A stretch of 64,000 nt of DNA. It comes from Tricholoma matsutake. Lineage: Eukaryota > Basidiomycota > Agaricomycetes > Agaricales > Tricholomataceae. Within the stretch, counting starts at the first letter, position 1. The number at the start of each line of letters is the position of its first letter. Below, piece after piece: positions 1 to 11,034 of the stretch. The DNA lies in assembly GCA_026075535.2 (NCBI GenBank), contig AP026539.1, positions 1,984,001 to 2,048,000 on the forward strand. The letters are read 5' to 3'. Below the pieces are notes generated by a model, which was not told the origin of the DNA, ran no database searches, and worked only from the letters and a program-made list of their open reading frames with translations. The translations under genes were made by a program, and so were the position numbers.

Positions 1-540
1 CTGTTTCATTGTGAAGCATCCTGAACTCCAGCCAGTACGATATCGAACATCGACCTTGTACTATATAGTGATATCCACCAGAAGGCAGCATGTGCATTGT
101 GTTGATGTAGACTTTTCCAAATAGAGGGGCAGGGGTGGTGACGATTGGTGGAATAAGAAGATTTCAAGTTTGTCGCAACTGGCAGTAGTGGCATGTTCGG
201 ATGTACCATGCAATATCAGCTTTCAGGTTGGGCCACCAGAATCATAGGGCAATGTGAGACTTCGTGGCAAAGATCATTTTGTGTCTGATATCATTGTGCA
301 ATGACCGGATAATGTCAATGTGATGTTCTGGAATTGTGATGATCTTGTGTTCTCCATGATGATCTTTTTGCCATAGTTTTCTGGAATCTATGAAGAACTC
401 GGTGCAATATCACACAAAGGTAGCATACTCGGTGTCTGATAGATTTTGGGGTTGCACCATATCGTCTAACCATCTATGAACGAGCAGTAATCATTCGTCT
501 TCTTTCTTCACTTTGTCTGATCGAGGTATGTCTTCATACA
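1..540 (-). pseudogene. Integrase N-terminal part of the gypsy relic, cut by the window edge
   Basis: Around 190-300 the minus strand reads an HHCC zinc-binding region with HNDIRHKM, FWWPNLKADI and then C-x2-C in RTCHYCQL. Between 1 and 190 the start of the catalytic core is visible in two frames (VYINTMHM, then GYHYIVQ). The catalytic core continues beyond the window start, so its completeness cannot be judged. A TGA lies inside the zinc-binding region and a frameshift follows it. Confidence 0.65.
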
Positions 541-554
541 AAACATCCTCCCCC

Positions 555-1230
555 TTACTGAAATCTGAAGCTTGGGCAAAAGTGGGATAAGTCATGTGAG
601 AGGGGAAAGGTCGAATCGAGATTGGGTTGATTTGGTGAACAAAGGCTGTGTAGTTTGTCGATCCAGTTGCTGAATTCTTCTTCTACTTCGATATTGTCAT
701 CTTCAGTTTGTTGAGGACATTGCAAAAGACTGTCCGGCCCATGGTGCATACCTGCAACATGAACTAGTGTGAAGTGGAATGTTAGAATGGAAATAATCCA
801 TCGGTTGATGCTAGCGCTAGGCGCGATATTGGGATTTGAGAGCATGCCTTTGATATACCTCGCATCGACCACAATGATAAGGTTTTGTACCCCTATCAAA
901 TATAAACAAAGTGCACCAAGAGCTCGATATAGACTGTAAAGTTCTAGTTTTGGTTGTGAGAATCAGGATTCGCAGTTGTTGAGTGTGATCGAGCCGAATT
1001 GACTGTAGTATCGTTTTTGAGGGTTATCATGGTTGCATTGCGCTAGGAAATAGCCAATTGCGATGCTTGATGTGTCGACTGTGAGGATGACTGGGGCGTT
1101 CGAGGTATAGTCGATGGCTCGAATCGCTGGCAAGTTTAGGAGTGCTTGCTTGAGATCTTCTTGCACTGCTACCTGAGATGGGCCAAAGTCAAAGGGTACA
1201 TCTTTTTGATTAAGGTTGATTAGTGCAGCT
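555..1230 (-). pseudogene. RNase H fragment of the gypsy relic
   Basis: Two blocks in different frames, about 963-1166 and 555-899, read as the RNase H domain of a gypsy pol. The first has LTVDTSSIAIGYFLAQ and RYYSQFGSITLN; the second has VDARYIKGML, INRWIISIL and FTLVHVAGMHHGPDSL, the end of the domain where the primer-template grip normally reads H-x-G-x-D-x-LSR. A short gap with frame change separates them. The domain would degrade the RNA strand of the RNA:DNA hybrid; this copy is broken. Confidence 0.75.
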
Positions 1231-1249
1231 GCTCGATGTGCAAAACTCT

Positions 1250-2240
1250 GAATGAAAATTCAACAAACTCCAATCATTCCTAAGAACACCTTAACTTCTG
1301 TGAGCATACGACATGGACCCCACTTCTGAATCTTATCGATACATGTCAGGTCAGCCATTCAACCTTGAATATTGCATCAATGACCTATAACGATTATTTC
1401 GGGGACACAAGCAAATAACTTTGGTTCTGAGAATGTCCTACCACAATACTTCATGTGCTGGACAATGTGATTCAGGTTCTCGAAATGCTCCCATACAAAT
1501 CATCGAATGCCTGAGTTGTTGATGATCGCTTCGTAAGACCCACTGATCATTCAATATTCCGATTTCGGACCCTTCACTGGTGTCTTATCGATATAAGGGA
1601 TCATAATATGAGGGACTTTGGGTTGTAGGATGAAAGTGACATCATCATGTAGGATCAGAACTGCGTTCGTCCAACCCATCAGTAGGGTGACGACTCAAAG
1701 TGCGCCGAATGGGGTCTGGAAAGTCGTAAGATCTCGAGAAGATTCAGCTATGAGCCTTTTGTCGAATGCAACATATAAATCCAACATTCCACCACAAGTG
1801 CGTCCTCCAAACTGTTTGGCTAAATGCTCAGGGATCGGGATGACACCTGAGTGCTGAATCATAACCTGGTTTAGTGGCTCGAGACTATGGACTATTCGGA
1901 GTGATTTTGCATCTTTCTTCGCAATGCAAAACCATCATGATCGGTATGACGAGTTCGACGACTCGTAGACTCCTGCTTCAATCTTCTTTTTCAGCATTTC
2001 ACAGATCTGTTCATACAAACCAGGTGGTATGGGGATATTGCGTTCGACCTAAGGAGTGTGAGGGATGACTGGGAACTTGATAGGGGGATGAAATCCAGTC
2101 GAAACCTTCCTCATTCATTTTCAGTCCATGCGAACGCCACTTGCTGGTTTCGAATGAAGTCATGCATGAGGTCTTGTTCTTGAGGCCATAAGAAATTGCC
2201 TGGATGATTTCAATTGATGATGTTTTTGCGTTTGAGGTTA
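1250..2240 (-). pseudogene. Reverse transcriptase fragment of the gypsy relic
   Basis: Reading the minus strand across several frames gives the blocks SRWFCIAKKD, SLRIVHSLEPLN, TTFQTPFGAL, MGWTNAV and FVWEHFENLN, which together form the fingers, palm and thumb of a gypsy RT. The palm motif that should read F/Y-I-D-D reads YIDK here, so the second catalytic aspartate is lost. Interruptions include TGA and TAG stops and frame changes. The segment joins the RNase H region directly. It cannot encode an active polymerase. Confidence 0.7.
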
Positions 2241-2664
2241 TATCAGGGAGTTGGTTTGAATATCGGAGGATGGGGATTTAGTGGAGGCATGTCTTTGAGG
2301 GGATTGCCCTCGATGTGTTGAATAATTCGAGATTGATCAGGTAGTCTGGCCACAATTGGATGGACCTTCTGTGCGACTGGTTTATACCTCTTCTTCATTG
2401 ATAAATAACTAGACTGGCGATTGTCAGAAATAATGGAGGAATGGGAAACATACAATGAAGTAGTTTTCATAGGTATAAACACCATCAAGGCATTTCAAGG
2501 AACGTGGAACTCGTCGCACACAGATAAATATAGGTCAGAAAGCATTGTGGATAACTCTTCAGAGGAGTCGATTTCAGGGATATTTGCAGTGCGTTCAATA
2601 AATATAGAGGAGTCAGAAGAGTCGAACAAGATGATGAAAGCGCACTGTTCCAAAATTTCATTCT

Positions 2665-3170
2665 CTAATGCTGAAAATCCTCACGAACTACTTTTCGATG
2701 ACAGTGCGATCGAGGTATCGAGGGAATGGTAGCGGTTTGAGTTGAGTTAGGATTGCATATCATAATGGTTTGGGCTTTGTTCCGATAGTTTCTAATGACA
2801 CTTTCTGTTAAGACATCAAAAGGTCGTCTGAGTAGAATACTGTAAGCCGGGTCCTGAATAATATGTATCTGCATGTATAAGGTGATTCCGCTGAGATCGC
2901 AGGGCACGTTGTGTGCTAAACTGAGTGTTTCGACCACAGTGCCATTGGCAGACTGCATCGGAAGCTGAATTGAGGAGTCGTATGCTAGACCGAGTTCATG
3001 ACAGACATCTTCGGCCATCAAAATGATCGAGGAACCGGGATCGACAACACTTTCTACCTGGTTGTTACCATGGACCTCCATAATAACTGATCTAATCGAT
3101 GAAGTTTCTTTAGCAATGACAAAAGGCTGAGGGATTTCACCGGGTCGGAGACTGCTAATATAGGTCTCGT
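2665..3170 (-). pseudogene. Retropepsin-like protease fragment of the gypsy relic
   Basis: A 138-residue open stretch carries DPGSSIILM followed by DVCHELGL, the layout of a retropepsin flap and active-site region. DPGS stands where D[ST]G is usual in proteases; in this gypsy lineage D-P-G-S is common. Upstream codons on the same strand (about 3080-3170) read as the expected linker ending in KETSSIRSVIMEV. The enzyme would cut the Gag-Pol polyprotein. It has no intact start and ends in a frameshift near 2665, so it is a fragment. Confidence 0.65.
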
Positions 3171-3230
3171 AAGGTAGAATTCATCCATAAGCAACAAGCG
3201 TCACATGACCAGCATGACAATGTCCAAAAC

Positions 3231-3516
3231 AAATTTTTTTTTACAAAATCCATTTCTCCGTAGCACATAGACACTTTATCCAAAAAGTATTTTCAGGGAA
3301 ATGTTTTAAATTAGCTAGTACAGGACATGAGATAGTCAGTTTTATGTAAAAAGACATAGTGAAATCAATTTAATAAAAATAACGCGTAAACACATCAATT
3401 TCAGTGCGTCGTGTTGCAAAAAAACCTCATACCTTGCTCAAATGCGCTGGTCGCATAGGGGCTGAGCGGGAGTTATCACTGTCATGGATTGCCAATCTTG
3501 CTAAGGGCACGGCCAT
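3231..3516. other. Gap between two retroelements, no gene seen
   Basis: AT-rich at first (about 3230-3400), then mixed composition. I see no coding signal or repeat. Its right end directly abuts the 5' LTR at 3517. Confidence 0.5.
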
Positions 3517-3942
3517 TGTAAGGGGACTAAGGGGGTGCCCTGTGTGTTTTTCCTATTTTTTATGTTCGTCCCATATTTTTCCCCACCTCATTTCCTTCTA
3601 TTCTTCATTTTCTATGATTTTTCCGGATTTTATTACTAATTTTCCCTTGCTATCATGTTTGTATATGTTGACACTTTTATATTTAGAGGCGGAGTACCCC
3701 TTCCGACACATACCCCTTGGTATGATGTCATTCGGCGGCCTTGATCCGCCTATCTCCGCCTTTTTCTATTTTTAGGTTATATTTGATTTTTGTCGTCTTC
3801 ACATATACTGGGCATCAGCAAGGGGATCCTTAGAGTTTTCTCTTCGGATTTCCCTTTGCTAGGTGTGCCCCCAATGCCTGTATTATGTAGTATAATTTTA
3901 ACTTCGGATTTCCCTTTGCTAGAGGCTTAGGTTGCCCTTATA
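3517..3942 (+). repeat. 5' LTR of chromovirus copy 1
   Basis: Begins TGTAAGGGGACT and ends TTGCCCTTATA. A 21-bp segment beginning CTTCGGATTTCCC occurs twice near the 3' end (about 3841 and 3902), roughly 62 bp apart; it may be a regulatory or polyadenylation repeat. The same LTR recurs at 9138-9563 and 46358-46783. A TATA-like string (TTTTATATTTAG) lies near 3678. An open frame of 70-odd residues running through all three LTR copies is an LTR artefact, not a gene. Confidence 0.9.
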
Positions 3943-4108
3943 GTAGAAAACTCTCCCCTAAGGCCCGAAAATCGCGAATGCGCTGCCCAAAATAGGCAGG
4001 TACGGACTGGACGACGCTTCCCAAAGCTCCACAGAGTCCCTACACACCGTTCCAGATACTCTCACCTTTATTGCGCTGCCATTTTCGCCAAACGCGCTCC
4101 CTAGCGAC

Positions 4109-5227
4109 ATGGACGCATCAGAACGCTTCGACGCACTTGAAAGCGACGTTTCCGGAATGCACGCACAAATCGACTCGCTTAAATCTACGATTGAAAACTT
4201 CGTTAGGACCCTCCAGGCTAACCCTACGACTAATAGTTCCCCCTTCACGACTCCAAGTGCACCCAACAACGATGTTTTGCCAAACACGTCCACTAAGGAA
4301 CGTGCCCAGATCAAACCGTCCCCCCCCGCCAAATTTAATGGTGCACGTGCGCAGGGACGTGCATTCCTTAATTCCTGTGAGTTATACATTAGTCTCCAGT
4401 CGCATCAATTCGTCGATGAGGCTGCAAAAATTTATTGGGCCTTCACATACATGAAATCTGAATGCGCCTATCTCTATGTGGACCATATCCTACGTCAAAC
4501 TAAAGAACTCGGTTCTCTACCTTTCTCCACTTGGGGTGACTTTCGAGCTGAGTTCGTATGCCACTTCTGCCCCCTCAATGAACACCACCGAGCAGTGACA
4601 CAACTTGAGTCATCCACTTACCACCAGGGACGTCGATCCGTGGACGACTATATCGATGAGTTCAAGGATTTGGTGGACATGGCAGGGTATGGGAGTGGGT
4701 TACCAGTGGTGGTGAAGTTCCGACGGGGGCTCAACCAAGAAATTCAGGACCAGATTGCACAGATGTTGGAAGGGCGCCCAGCGGACGATGATATCCTTGC
4801 TTGGTATGAAGCTGCTTCACTCTGTGATGAGAACCGACTCACAAATGCGGCGTTTAATGCTGCATTCCATGCTCCAACTACCACTCATACACCCTACACC
4901 TTCAATCGAAGCCTCCCCCGCCCTAACCCCATTCCTGCTCGTCAAACTCCCACACCAGCCGTCAATATCCCAGTACCAATGGATGTTGATGCAGCCCGCA
5001 GCCGTGCACATAAGTTGGATCTCTGCTACCGTTGTGGGGAACCTGGACACAGGGCTGGAGCGTGTACCCATCGTCAGGATATCTGCATGCTCACCCCCGA
5101 GGGACGAGACAAACTCCTGCAAGATCTGTTGGCACTTGTAGATGTTGAGGAAGCGAAGGATCAAGTTGCAGAGGAGGTTAAGCTGGAAGTTGTAGAGGAG
5201 CAGGATTTTCCTATTCGCAGCGAGTGA
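4109..5227 (+). CDS. Gag (capsid and nucleocapsid) of chromovirus copy 1
   Basis: Intact 372-residue frame starting MDASERFDALES, 166 bp after the 5' LTR. Residues about 1-40 form a coiled coil, about 70-255 are the retrotransposon gag capsid region, and a single CCHC zinc knuckle (CYRCGEPGHRAGAC) lies near residue 307. The C-terminus is acidic. The protein would package element RNA into cytoplasmic particles. The stop codon overlaps the beginning of the pol frame, which lies in the -1 frame, so Pol is probably made by frameshifting or reinitiation. No stop interrupts this gag, unlike the copy at 42.4 kb. Confidence 0.9.
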   Translation: MDASERFDALESDVSGMHAQIDSLKSTIENFVRTLQANPTTNSSPFTTPSAPNNDVLPNTSTKERAQIKPSPPAKFNGARAQGRAFLNSCELYISLQSHQFVDEAAKIYWAFTYMKSECAYLYVDHILRQTKELGSLPFSTWGDFRAEFVCHFCPLNEHHRAVTQLESSTYHQGRRSVDDYIDEFKDLVDMAGYGSGLPVVVKFRRGLNQEIQDQIAQMLEGRPADDDILAWYEAASLCDENRLTNAAFNAAFHAPTTTHTPYTFNRSLPRPNPIPARQTPTPAVNIPVPMDVDAARSRAHKLDLCYRCGEPGHRAGACTHRQDICMLTPEGRDKLLQDLLALVDVEEAKDQVAEEVKLEVVEEQDFPIRSE

Positions 5228-8200
5228 ATTGTATGCCCTCACTGCCTGTCCATAACCACTTTGAAGTCTTGTCAGTTGAATCCCTGGAGAATGAATCCAT
5301 TTCTGTGACTGCTCCCCTCTCTGACCCTTCGAAGTTGGCTAAAGACGTACCTGCTCTCCCCATCTCTCCTTCTACTCCACGTCCCAAAATTAAATCATGG
5401 GAGCGTAAACTACCACGCAAGTATATTGTGGCATCCACTCCCTCTGCACATTCCTTAAACCTAGCCATCGAACTGCAGACGACCGACACTGGACAGATAC
5501 TCAGTGTTTCTGCACTCCTGGACTCTGGTGCGACTGGTCTCTTCATCGATTCCCATCTGGTACAACAACATCGTCTAAATACTCGCTCACTCTCACGTCC
5601 GATACCTGTATATAACGTGGATGGATCCCCAAATGAAGCTGGTGCCATCCGAGAGGTTGCAGACCTGGTTCTCCGTTACAAAGATCATAGTGAGCGTGCC
5701 CTTTTTGCTGTCACTCAATTAGGAAAGCAAAAGGCGATTTTGGGATATCCATGGCTTCGAGACCATAACCCAGAGGTCGACTGGCGCACCGGGGAGGTTA
5801 CCATGAGCCGATGTCCATCCCGCTGTTGGACGTGTTTCACAGAAGCCAGGCAAGAACGTCATGGACAGAAGGCGGCAATACGACGAACTCAGAAGTGTCG
5901 TGCTGGACCCCTGCCTATACCTGAAGTGGAATTGGAAGGGGTTCCTGATCTAATGCCGGACTTGGATGATGATGATGAGGACCCAGAGGAAGTGGAGGAG
6001 GGTGATCGGATCTTCTACACTGCGATTCGCTCATCGCATGAGGTGTGTGCCACATCGAACATATCCCAACGCCTCGCCGAGGCCTTCCACAAAAACAACG
6101 CTGTTAAATCCTCTACTAACTCCTTACTCCCTCATCTCCATGAGTTTGAAGACGTGTTCTCCAAGGAGTCATTCGACTCTCTTCCTGCGCGTAAGCCATG
6201 GGATCATGCGATCGAACTCACCCCTGGCGCAACCCCTTCATCCTGCAAGGTCTATCCTCTCTCTCCGGAGGAACAACGGCAGCTTGACCAGTTCATCGAC
6301 GAGCACCTGGCCTCTGGACGTATTCAACCATCGAAGTCACCCATGGCCTCTCCCTTTTTCTTTGTCAAGAAGAAGGATGGCTCACTTCGACCAGTTCAAG
6401 ACTACAGAAGACTCAACAACATCACGGTCAAAAATCGCTACCCACTACCCCTCATCTCCGAACTCGTAAACCAGCTCCGTGGAGCCCGATACTTCACCAA
6501 GCTCGATGTCCGTTGGGGCTATAATAATGTGAGGATAAAGGAGGGAGATGAGTGGAAGGCAGCCTTTCGTACCAACCGTGGTCTTTTTGAACCGCTTGTC
6601 ATGTTCTTTGGCCTTACTAATAGCCCTGCCACCTTTCAGACCATGATGAACGACATCTTCCATGACCTCATCCTCGAAGGCGTTGTCTGCATCTATCTCG
6701 ACGACATCCTCATCTTCACCCGCACGGTTGAAGAGCACCATCGCATCACGCGCCTCGTCCTAGAGCGACTTCGACGGTACAAACTCTACCTTCGTCAGGA
6801 CAAATGCGAGTTCGAAAGGACCAAGATCGAGTACCTCGGCCTGATTATCTCGGAGGGTCAAGTGGAGATGGATCCTATCAAGGTAAATGGGGTCACAGCT
6901 TGGCCTACGCCCACAAACAAGAAGGAGGTGCAGTCTTTCCTGGGCTTCATCAATTTTTATCGGTGTTTTATCAAGGATTTCTCACATCATGCACGACCGC
7001 TGTTCGACTTGACAGGAAAGGAGGCATGGAGGTGGGATAATGCACAACAGGAGGCGTTCGAAAAGCTTAAGGAGATGGTCACTTCCGCTCCGATCCTTAC
7101 CTTTGCTGACGATTCGCGTCCTTTTCGTGTAGAAGCCGACAGTTCTGACTTTGCGACGGGCGCTGTGTTGTCTCAGCAGTCTCCGGAGGACCAGAAGTGG
7201 CATCCTGTTGTGTTCTACTCCAAAAGCCTTAGTGCTGTAGAGTGAAACTACGAGATCCATGACAAGGAGATGTTGGCGATAATGCATGCACTTGAGGAGT
7301 GGCGACACTTCCTCGAGGGTGCCCAACACAAGGTGGAAATTTGGACAGATCACAAGAACCTCGAGTACTTCATGACAGCCAAGAAATTGAACCGTCGTCA
7401 AGCTCGTTGGTCCCTGTATCTATCTAGATTCGACTTCTCCTTGCACCACCGTCCGGGTCACAGCATGGGGAAGACCGATGCCCTATCCTGACGTGCAGAC
7501 CATGGGGATGGCAGCGGTGACAACCAAAACATTGTGCTGTTGCAGCCAGACCTGTTCGCCATTCGGGCACTGGAAGGCATCGTACCCCAGGGCGAGGAGC
7601 GGGACATTCTACGTGACATTCGTCGCGCAAACCATAGCGGTTTACATGAGGATGTTGTCGCCCGAGCTGTTAAAGAACTGAGGAAGGGATCGACCCTTTC
7701 CTTACGTGCGGCAGAGTGGGCTGAAAAGGAGGACTTGTTGTATTTCAGGGATTGCATCTATGTTCCCAATGACCCAGACCTTTGCCGGCGCATCATATCC
7801 CAACACCATGACTCACAGATTGCTGGCCACCCCAGACGCTGGAAGACCTTGGAGCTCACCTCACGGAACTATTGGTGGCCACAAATGTCACGGCTCATTG
7901 GTCAGTATTGTCGCACTTGTGACCTTTGCTTATGCACCAAGGTCCCTCGTCGCAAGCCTATTGGTGAGCTACACCCTCTTCCTGTTCCAGAGAGTCGTTG
8001 GGATGTCGTCAGCGTCGACTTTGTGGTGGAATTGCCAGAGTCAAATGGGTTTGATGCGGTGATGTGCACAGTTGACTCAGTGGGAAAACGCGCTCACTTC
8101 ATTCCCACTCACACCACTGTCAGTGCCCTAGGTGCCGCTCGACTCTACCTCCACCACGTGTGGAAGTTACATGGACTTCCTGGTGCCTTCCTCTCGGATC

Positions 8201-9096
8201 GTGGCCCTCAGTTCATGGCAGAGTTCACTTGTGAGCTGTACCGACTCCTGGGGATCAAACTCCTCACTTCAACTGCTTATCACCCACAAACTGATGGCCA
8301 GACGGAGCGAGTCAACCAGGAACTGGAGCAGTACATCCGCCTCTTTGTCAATGAACGCCAGGACGATTGGGATGATCTCCTTCCTTTGGCCGAGTTCGGA
8401 TACAACAACCATGTCCATGCTTCCACTCAACAGACCCCTTTCCTCTTAGACACTGGACGACATCCACGCATGGGATTTGAACCTCGCCAAACTCCCTCAC
8501 ACATCGAGACAGTGAATGAGTTCACAGAACACATGAGGGATAGCTTGGAGGAGGCAAGGGCAGCCTTAGCAAAGGCGAAGGACGACATGGCGCGATTTTA
8601 CAACCAGCGCCACTCCCCAACCCCTCAGTACAAGGTTGGTGATCGAGTTTATCTTGACTCCAGTGACATCTCCACTACACGTCCATCCAAGAAACTCGCT
8701 CATCGCTTCTTGGGACCTTTCCCCATTGTCAAGTGCGTTGGAACACATGCCTATCGTCTACGCCTCCCAGCCTCCATGTCCAGACTCCATCGCGTCTTCC
8801 GTGTCGTCAAATTGCTTCCAGCTCCCCCAGATCCGTTCCCGGGATGCCATTCACACCCACCACCACCACCTACAGTGATCGAGGGAGAACCCCAATATGA
8901 AGTCGAGTCAATCTTGGACAGCCATTTGCGTCGAGGAAAACTCCAGTATTTGGTACATTGGAAGGGTTATGGGTATGAGGAGAACTCATGGGTCGAAGAG
9001 TCTGACGTAAATGCCCCTCGGTTAATCAAGGAATTCCACCGATGGCACACTGCTGCACCGCGTCGCATTCAAGTCACGGACTTTGGTCGTATATGA
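5224..9096 (+). pseudogene. Pol polyprotein of chromovirus copy 1, two in-frame stops
   Basis: One frame of about 1290 codons. Domains in order: retropepsin ([10 protein letters not shown] near 5515), reverse transcriptase (about 6190-6900, palm motif YLDD at 6694-6705), RNase H (about 7090-7490), HHCC zinc domain (HHDSQIAGHP to CRTCDLC, about 7803-7935), integrase core (SVDFVVELP, LSDRGPQF, QTDGQTERVNQE) and a chromodomain (YEVESILDSH, YLVHWKGYG, ENSWVEE). Stops lie at 7243 (AGA in copy 2, TGA here) and 7489 (CGA in copy 2, TGA here), on either side of the end of RNase H. All catalytic residues I checked are present, so the copy is only two substitutions from an open frame. The first ATG is at 5233, six bases after the gag stop. 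Confidence 0.92.
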
Positions 9097-9137
9097 TTTT
9101 GAATGCATCGGGGCGATGCATCTTAGAGAGGGGGTGA

Positions 9138-9563
9138 TGTAAGGGGACTAAGGGGGTGCCCTGTGTGTTTTTCCTATTTTTTATGTTTGTCCCATATTTT
9201 TCCCCACCTCATTTCCTTCTATTCTTCATTTTCTATGATTTTTCCGGATTTTATTACTAATTTTCCCTTGCTATCATGTTTGTATATGTTGACACTTTTA
9301 TATTTAGAGGCGGAGTACCCCTTCCGACACATACCCCTTGGTATGATGTCATTCGGCAGCCTTGATCCGCCTATCTCTGCCTTTTTCTATTTTTAGGTTA
9401 TATTTGATTTTTGTCGTCTTCACATATACTGGGCATCAGCAAGGGGATCCTTAGAGTTTTCTCTTCGGATTTCCCTTTGCTAGGTGCGCCCCCAATGCCT
9501 GTATTATGTAGTATAATTTTAACTTCGGATTTCCCTTTGCTAGAGGCTTAGGTTGCCCTTATA
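9138..9563 (+). repeat. 3' LTR of chromovirus copy 1
   Basis: Same 426 bp as the 5' LTR apart from four transitions. It is preceded by the purine-rich stretch AGAGAGGGGGTGA, the likely polypurine tract for plus-strand priming. It ends TTGCCCTTATA at 9563. Confidence 0.92.
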
Positions 9564-10415
9564 GAGTCATTGACCAGTCACCAAGAACAAACAGACTGCC
9601 GGGGCAACCCTCTTGGGAATGCCCACACAGAATCACATTCTGGATAAACAGAGATGACTGGATAAAGAGAATATCCTCGACTTGCCCAACATGCTGCCTC
9701 TATGCATGGAGGAGCATGAAAACGGATTTGACCTGGGTAAAAGCACAATTTGAGGAGTGGTGCTTTGAAGAAGAGTTAGATGGTGGAGACTATCTCCCCA
9801 AACAATTTGTTATCGACTGCGATGGTCTGACCCCAGGCAGGAGACCACTAGTGGGGATCAGCCCACTACTGTGGAATGACCTTCAGTGGAACACCCACTA
9901 TGACGAAGAAAGCAGATTCGAGCTGGCAAGGCAGCTCTTATTTGGACGACATGGAGAACTGGGGACATTGCTGCGTTCCAGCCAACACCCCAGACCACCG
10001 AGCACAACTAAGGTGCAAACTGATTGTCCACAAAGACGTTAAACTACCGATCGTCCGCAAAGACGTTAAACTACCAATCATCTGCAAAGACGTTAAACTA
10101 CCGATCGTCCGCAAAGATGTTAAACTAGCGATCATCTGCAAAGATGTAAAACTACAGTGATTACCCTTGACACTGCACAAACCACATACACCTCTCCCCC
10201 TTCCGACGACACCACTGACTCTTTGACACCACTGCTAAAGGCAGTATAAAACGAAAAGAACCCGATCATGGTCCAAGCTTGGACATGAACGATTCCTCCA
10301 TCGTACCCCTTGACCCCAACCTACCCACATAACCAGACCATGCCCGATCAGACCACAAAGGAGAGACGAAGATTTAGGTTGAAGTGTGGAACTTTTGACC
10401 ATAGCGGGGGGGTAA
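9564..10415 (+). other. Remnant of a retroelement interior, product not recognised
   Basis: A 108-residue frame (9716-10042, starting MKTDLTWVKAQFEEW) shows no domain I recognise. It is followed by a tandem repeat and a G-run (about 10405-10412) that looks like a polypurine tract immediately before a putative LTR at 10416. I infer that this is the 3' end of another LTR retrotransposon whose remainder is lost at the junction with the chromovirus LTR. Confidence 0.35.
10021..10160 (+). repeat. 27-bp tandem repeat, about five copies
   Basis: The unit begins GACGTTAAACTACCGATCGT and alternates CGATCGTCCGC with CAATCATCTGC variants. In the open frame it encodes nine-residue repeats of the type KDVKLPIVR. 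The length is a multiple of three and the frame is kept across all copies. Confidence 0.85.
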
Positions 10416-11034
10416 TGTTACAATTTTCCTTGTAACTCATGGAACCCGACCGACCCAATGCACCTGACGATCCCCTCCAGACAGGAGGCACCCCTTGATT
10501 CATGCCTAGGGCATGTCCTTGACATCAGACACACACATGACACATGCCGACTGCATGCATTCGATCCCCTTCCCGTGGAAGGCACCCTTGACATATGGTG
10601 ACTCCATGCACCCAAACCCACTCCCACACATGCTGTGATACGACAGCCCCCTGACATGAGGTCCGTGACATTGGACGCCTCATGCTAGGCATGAGGCCTA
10701 TTGTTTCTATTATTACTTGATACACATCTACCTTTCCAATTGGACGATAAGGACCTCCCTTCTAGTATAAGTACTGCAACTTGTAGTAGGGATGTCCTTA
10801 GTTTAGATCTAGGCAATTAACACCCTTAACTTGCAACTCACAAACTTACTCAAAACCACTAAGGAAGCCCCTTAGTGCATGAACCTGAACAACTCTATGC
10901 AGAAGCCCTGCTAGAGTGCACTACCTATCTTATGTTGGACGCTCCGAGTAAGACTAGTGCAGAACGACTTGTCGAGGAAGCACCTCGTCGAACGACATCA
11001 ACTAGATCGAGTGGTTGAGGCTTCGCCCTTAACA
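10416..11034 (+). repeat. Putative LTR (619 bp) of an unassigned retroelement
   Basis: Begins TGTTACAATTTTCC directly after a G-rich tract and ends CCCTTAACA, giving TGTTA/TAACA inverted ends. A TATA-like CTAGTATAAGTAC lies near 10770. No second copy exists in the window, so the boundaries are a guess from terminal motifs only. It abuts the downstream end of the minus-strand helicase gene. Confidence 0.4.

Larger units (their letters stand above)
1..3230 (-). mobile_element. Ty3/gypsy relic, marY1-like
   Basis: Read on the minus strand, fragments appear in the order protease, reverse transcriptase, RNase H, integrase, the standard Ty3/gypsy order. No LTR was recognised at the right edge, and the left edge lies outside the window. 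The wording of the RT and RNase H segments matches a gypsy lineage common in basidiomycetes (marY1-like), by my recollection of the family. Many frameshifts and stops make this an old dead copy. It is a different family from the chromovirus beginning at 3517. Confidence 0.8.
3517..9563 (+). mobile_element. Ty3/gypsy chromovirus, copy 1 (nearly full length)
   Basis: Two 426-bp LTRs flank gag and pol; the total is 6047 bp. By my alignment the LTRs differ at four positions, all C/T or G/A, which suggests a fairly recent insertion. The termini form an imperfect inverted repeat, TGTAAGGG to CCCTTATA, so the element ends in TA rather than CA. No target-site duplication is visible: flanks are GGCCAT on the left and GAGTC on the right. 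Pol ends in a chromodomain, placing it among chromoviruses. Two stops in pol make this copy non-autonomous. A truncated sibling lies at 42420-46783. Confidence 0.93.

Noticed and set aside
4817..5242. 141-residue minus-strand frame, also at 42888-43313
   Set aside because: Antisense shadow of the conserved gag frame, duplicated with it.
9163..9396. Hydrophobic 77-residue frame repeated at 3.5, 9.2 and 46.4 kb
   Set aside because: It lies wholly inside the chromovirus LTR, so its repetition comes from the LTR, not from selection on a protein.
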